From Pseudomonadota bacterium (GTDB lineage: Bacteria > Pseudomonadota > Gammaproteobacteria > Acidithiobacillales > Acidithiobacillaceae), in assembly GCA_021818125.1 (NCBI GenBank), contig JAKAFG010000140.1, positions 1-5,588 on the forward strand: DNA of 5,588 nt. The letters run 5' to 3'. Shown here in pieces: positions 4,837-5,588 of the stretch. Every line of letters begins with the position of its first letter. Positions within the stretch are counted from its first letter, which is position 1. Under the pieces are notes generated by a model that was not told the origin of the DNA, did not search any database, and worked only from the letters and a program-made list of their open reading frames with translations. The position numbers and the translations under genes are program-made.

Positions 4837-5588
4837 TTAAATATCAATATCTGCCGTCCAGCCATCCCGCTCCATCCATTCGCGACGCCCGCCAGCGGAT
4901 TGTTTGGCCATCAGCAGGCTGAAGCGGGTATGCAGTGCCGCCTGATCAGCAGCCGTCATGGACAACGGGACAAGGGAACGGGTATCGGGGCACATGGAGG
5001 TTTCCCAGAGCTGATCCGGATTCATCTCACCCAGGCCCTTGAAACGCTGCACCGAGATGGCACTTTCTTTGACGCCTTCGGTGCGCAGACGATCTATCGC
5101 CGCGTCCCGCTCCGCCTCGGCCTCGCAGTAGATTTTACGGGCCTTGCCGCGCCAGGTGGTATCCACCCGGTATAAAGGCGGCTTGACCACGAACACATGG
5201 CCGCGCTGCAACAGCGCCGGGAAGTGCCGCAGGAACAGGGTCAGAATCAGCACCTGAATATGGCTGCCATCTACATCGGCGTCGGATAGGATCATGATTT
5301 TGCCGTAGCGCAGCCCGGCCAGCACCCGATCCGGGTCCGCCTGGAAACCGTGTGCCTCAATGCCCAGGGCCACCGCCATATTGTGGACTTCCTGGTTCTT
5401 GAAGATCTGGTCCGCATCCACTTCCCAGGTGTTGAGCACCTTGCCCCGCAACGGCAGCAAGGCCTGATATTCCTTATCGCGCGCCGCCTTGGCGGAACCG
5501 CCGGCAGAGTCCCCTTCGACCAGAAACAACTCATTGCGCTGAATATCCTCACTTTCACAATCCGTCAGTTTGCCGGGAAGTGTCGCCA
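4837..5588 (-). CDS. parE: DNA topoisomerase IV subunit B, C-terminal part (5' end outside window)
   Basis: About 250 C-terminal residues of the ATPase subunit (about 630 in E. coli). The frame is open to the right edge and enters as ATLPGKLTDCESEDIQRNEL, so the gene continues upstream; the GHKL ATPase and transducer domains are out of view. Seen here is the TOPRIM domain: FLVEGDSAGGSAKAARDKEY with the catalytic Glu, PLRGKVLN, and the metal-binding acids in ILSDADVDGSHIQ. These are followed by KPPLYRV and the closing QRFKGLGEMNPDQLWETSM block. These elements are common to GyrB and ParE; the ParE call rests on the immediate ParC partner and on the absence of the long gammaproteobacterial GyrB insertion in the visible part. 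The stop lies 17 bases before the parC ATG, so the two form an operon. No defect is visible. Confidence 0.96.
   Translation of the reverse strand, partial: ATLPGKLTDCESEDIQRNELFLVEGDSAGGSAKAARDKEYQALLPLRGKVLNTWEVDADQIFKNQEVHNMAVALGIEAHGFQADPDRVLAGLRYGKIMILSDADVDGSHIQVLILTLFLRHFPALLQRGHVFVVKPPLYRVDTTWRGKARKIYCEAEAERDAAIDRLRTEGVKESAISVQRFKGLGEMNPDQLWETSMCPDTRSLVPLSMTAADQAALHTRFSLLMAKQSAGGRREWMERDGWTADIDI

Noticed and set aside
4837..5529. Treating parE as a gene starting at the TTG at 5529
   Set aside because: The frame is open upstream to the window edge and carries the conserved GKLTDCESED stretch, so it is a 5'-partial gene.
4837..5588. A ParE toxin of a ParDE toxin-antitoxin system
   Set aside because: The TOPRIM motifs (EGDSAGGSA, DADVDGSH) show it is the topoisomerase IV subunit; the shared name is coincidental despite the toxin-antitoxin genes nearby.

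Overview
The window carries the end of a conserved chromosomal operon on its right and a mosaic accessory segment on its left. The right part (2414-5588, minus strand) encodes the two subunits of DNA topoisomerase IV: the C-terminal portion of ParE (its 5' end lies beyond base 5588), then, 17 bases later, a complete ParC. The ParC breakage-reunion core looks like that of beta- and some gamma-proteobacteria (the YLAYAMSVV...GQKPVQRR block and the long VRDES region). A proteobacterium near the beta/gamma boundary, possibly Acidithiobacillus-like, is a reasonable but unproven guess. A sampled 240-base block of parC is about 62% G+C.

The left part (about 60-2340) is lower in G+C: about 50% in the sampled antitoxin and membrane-ORF blocks. 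It holds two toxin-antitoxin modules on the minus strand. One is an Xre/DUF2384 antitoxin followed by a RES-domain toxin, overlapping by one base and preceded by a promoter with a set of direct repeats that look like an autoregulatory operator. The other is a short putative VapB followed by a PIN-domain VapC toxin, overlapping by seven bases. An 8-bp perfect hairpin lies directly upstream of the vapC start. The modules are collinear, with about 150 bases between the vapC stop and the xre start.

On the plus strand, head-on with vapB, lies the C-terminal part of a VirB8-like type IV secretion protein without its membrane anchor. It is followed by a small membrane ORF with a good ribosome binding site. 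These look like leftovers of a conjugative element; they run toward the 3' end of parC, with a 75-base gap and no convincing terminator. The 5' end of vapB overlaps the start of the virB8 fragment, so the antitoxin may be a recombination product.

At the far left (1-62, minus strand) is the start of another gene, with a strong ribosome binding site and a signal-peptide-like N-terminus; it runs out of the window. I saw no tRNA, rRNA, CRISPR array, complete insertion sequence or transposase. No gene-free stretch exceeds 300 bases: the gaps are 63-123, 1023-1172, 2339-2413 and 4820-4836.
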